Shown: positions 11,466 to 13,079 of the stretch, piece after piece
Numbering within the stretch: position 1 is the stretch's first letter
How the letters are laid out: the number at the start of each line of letters is the position of its first letter
Source: Candidatus Anderseniibacteriota bacterium
Lineage (GTDB): Bacteria > Patescibacteriota > Andersenbacteria > UBA10190
Length of the DNA: 13,079 nt
Assembly (NCBI GenBank): GCA_003229735.1
Contig: QIFI01000119.1
Location: 1-13,079 of the forward strand
Direction of reading: 5' to 3'
The notes under the pieces: model-generated
What the model saw: only the letters and a program-made list of their open reading frames with translations
Databases searched by the model: none
Told to the model about the DNA's origin: nothing
Translations under genes and position numbers: made by a program

Positions 11466-12986
11466 ATGCCTGTCATGAACAAATTCTACATCACCACCCC
11501 CATCTACTATGTCAACGCCCAGCCGCACATCGGCTCTGCCTATACCACTATTGCCGCCGATGTCCTGGCCCGGTATTATCGCGCCCAAAATTATGATGTC
11601 CACTTTCTCACCGGCACCGCCGAACACGGCACCAAAATGGCCACTGCCGCTAAAGCCGCCGGACAAACTCCCCAGGAATTTGTTGACACTAACTCCCGCC
11701 TCTTTAAAACTGCCTGGGATAAACTCGGCATTAAATACGACGATTTTATCCGCACCACCGAAACCCGCCACGAATCAGCCGTTAAAAAATTCTTCTTAAA
11801 ACTCCAGAAATCGGGAAAAGTTTATGAAGACGAATATCAAGGTCTTTACTGCGTGGGGCACGAAGCCTTCATCAAGGAATCAGAACTGGATGACCAGGGT
11901 AACTGCCCTGATCACGCCCGCCCGCCGGAAAAAATCAAAGAAAAAAATTGGTTTTTCAAGCTATCCGATTATGCCGACCTGCTAAAAACGAAAATAACCA
12001 GCGGGGAATTTCAAATAGAACCGCCTAGCCGGCGCCATGAAGTTCTCTCCTTTATTGAACAAGGCCTGGAAGATATTTCTATCTCCCGCCCTCATGTGGA
12101 ATGGGCCATTCCGCTTCCCTGGGATACCAGCCAAACCATCTATGTCTGGCTGGACGAACTTTTTAACTATTGCTCGGCCATTGGCTATGGGTCAGACCAG
12201 GAGAAATTTAATACCTATTGGCCGGCTGATCTGCATCTGATAGGAAAAGATATCATCAAATTTCACTGCGTCATTTGGCCCGCCCTGCTCGAGGCGATAG
12301 GGGAGCCCTGGCCCAAAAAAATCTTTGCCCATGGCTTCTTTACTGTCGATGGCCAAAAGATCAGCAAGTCTCTAGGCAATGCCATCGACCCGCTCGATAT
12401 AGCTAATGAATATGGCATTGATACTCTCCGCTATTTCATGCTTCGCGATATTCCCTTCGGCAGTGATGGCGATTTCTCTCATGCCAGGCTAAAAGCCCGC
12501 TATAACGCTGATCTCGCCAATGGTCTCGGCAACCTCGTCTCCCGCACCCTCAACATGATTGAGCAATATAGTATATCCCCCCTTACTAAGGGAGGGCTAA
12601 GGGGGGTTAAAGAGTTAGATTCGCAGCACCCAATCGATAATCTCCAATCCAAGATAGACACTCACATCCAAAATCTCGCTTTCGATAAAGCCCTGGCCGC
12701 CATCTGGAATATCATTAGCCAAGCCGACGAACTCATTGAAGAAACCAAACCCTGGGAATTAGTCAAAAGCGCCGGGAAAACACCTGGTGTTAACGCCAAA
12801 ACACCAGGTGTTGATGAGGCGCGGGTCAAATTAGAACAAGTGCTCTCCCAGCTCTATCAATCACTCGTCGCCATTAATGAACACCTTGCCCCCTTCCTTC
12901 CCGACACCCACGCTAAGCTGACCGATCTCCTGGCCGCCCGCCCTATAAAAAAACCCGTCAATCCCTTGTTTGCCCGGAAAAAATAG
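11466..12986 (+). CDS. metG: Methionyl-tRNA synthetase
   Basis: A class Ia synthetase charging initiator and elongator tRNA-Met. Motifs: TTPIYYVNAQPHIGSAY (10-26, HIGH as HIGS), LTGTAEHGTKM (48-58), a zinc-knuckle-like pair C129-x2-H132 and C147-x2-H150, WFFKLSDY, IYVWLDEL, DLHLIGKDIIKFHCVIWPA, the KISKS loop (298-302) and the anticodon-binding helices (about 350-480). It stops at 506 aa without the C-terminal tRNA-binding domain. Two oddities: the family's TGTDEHG reads TGTAEHG (A52), and two repeat-derived peptides are inserted, SPLTKGGLRGV (371-381) and the tandem KTPGV units (438-449). M4 (11475) is an alternative start. No Shine-Dalgarno. Confidence 0.95.
   Translation: MPVMNKFYITTPIYYVNAQPHIGSAYTTIAADVLARYYRAQNYDVHFLTGTAEHGTKMATAAKAAGQTPQEFVDTNSRLFKTAWDKLGIKYDDFIRTTETRHESAVKKFFLKLQKSGKVYEDEYQGLYCVGHEAFIKESELDDQGNCPDHARPPEKIKEKNWFFKLSDYADLLKTKITSGEFQIEPPSRRHEVLSFIEQGLEDISISRPHVEWAIPLPWDTSQTIYVWLDELFNYCSAIGYGSDQEKFNTYWPADLHLIGKDIIKFHCVIWPALLEAIGEPWPKKIFAHGFFTVDGQKISKSLGNAIDPLDIANEYGIDTLRYFMLRDIPFGSDGDFSHARLKARYNADLANGLGNLVSRTLNMIEQYSISPLTKGGLRGVKELDSQHPIDNLQSKIDTHIQNLAFDKALAAIWNIISQADELIEETKPWELVKSAGKTPGVNAKTPGVDEARVKLEQVLSQLYQSLVAINEHLAPFLPDTHAKLTDLLAARPIKKPVNPLFARKK
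12576..12607 (+). repeat. Hairpin repeat inserted in frame in metG (encodes SPLTKGGLRGV)
   Basis: CCCCCCTTA (12577-12585) pairs with TAAGGGGGG (12598-12606) around a G-rich loop. The encoded peptide SPLTKGGLRGV has no counterpart that I know in MetRS and is typical of translated C/G-run dispersed repeats. Confidence 0.75.
12777..12812 (+). repeat. 21-bp-period repeat in metG (encodes KTPGV twice)
   Basis: AAAACACCTGGTGTT (12777-12791) recurs at 12798-12812 with one central T-to-A change. The 13-base cores at 12779 and 12800 are also exact reverse complements of each other, so the pair is both a direct and an inverted repeat. Confidence 0.85.
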
Positions 12987-12997
12987 TCAATAAACTT

Positions 12998-13017
12998 CCA
13001 CGGGCTTACGCCCGTGG
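12998..13017. repeat. Hairpin CCACGGGC/GCCCGTGG after metG
   Basis: Perfect 8-bp arms around TTAC, eleven bases past the metG stop. No T-run follows, so it is listed as a palindromic repeat rather than a terminator, though it could protect or end the metG transcript. Confidence 0.7.
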
Positions 13018-13029
13018 TATTAGCCTATT

Positions 13030-13049
13030 ACAACAAGCAAGCTTGTTGT
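13030..13049. repeat. Second palindrome, arms ACAACAAGC
   Basis: Nine-base arms ACAACAAGC/GCTTGTTGT are separated only by AA. It lies 12 bases after the preceding hairpin; nothing else is seen to the window end. Confidence 0.65.
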
Positions 13050-13079
13050 CCCGAATCCTCTTGCCCCTGCATTTGAATA

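Overview
The window reads as a piece of a bacterial chromosome, most likely from a Patescibacteria/CPR lineage. This is inference. The grounds are compact housekeeping genes without strong Shine-Dalgarno sites, a MetRS that ends after its anticodon-binding domain, an acidic Hsp20, a prepilin-like surface protein, and many short palindromic or heptameric repeats, some inside essential genes. The standard bacterial code fits: valS, metG and the other long frames contain no internal TGA.

Layout. 1-1078: a 60-residue protein with its own terminator, then a regulator with an excisionase-type DNA-binding head and a degenerate receiver domain. 1079-1535: no gene, but a long bulged hairpin ending in a T-run and a second branched fold. 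1536-4502: a visibly more AT-rich accessory block holding a Trp-rich membrane micro-protein, a terminase-small-subunit-like protein whose 3' end is frameshifted, a strongly structured leader, and three membrane or secreted proteins, two of which share a C-terminal plan. 4557-5388: a REP-type tyrosine transposase (RAYT) between its own hairpin repeats. 5472-5544: tRNA-Glu(UUC) on the minus strand. 5684-12986: a return to the GC-richer housekeeping style, with tsaD (split by a frameshift), a convergent Cys-rich hypothetical gene, valS, hsp20, a small MITE-like element, a FAM173-like membrane methyltransferase and metG. The last 60 bases hold hairpin repeats.

The housekeeping half is mainly about translation: t6A37 tRNA modification (TsaD), valyl- and methionyl-tRNA synthesis and tRNA-Glu, plus a small heat-shock chaperone. 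The accessory half looks like a phage- or element-derived insertion next to a tRNA gene, carrying a candidate surface-protein cluster behind a structured RNA.

The most notable signals are these. (1) tsaD is out of frame at two 7-bp tandem arrays, and removing exactly one unit restores the whole reading frame. (2) At least five unrelated short tandem arrays in the window share the same 7-bp period. (3) A TGA stop in one surface protein lines up with a cysteine codon in its neighbour. (4) A four-stem leader precedes the surface cluster. (5) A TA-flanked MITE sits against the start of the methyltransferase gene.
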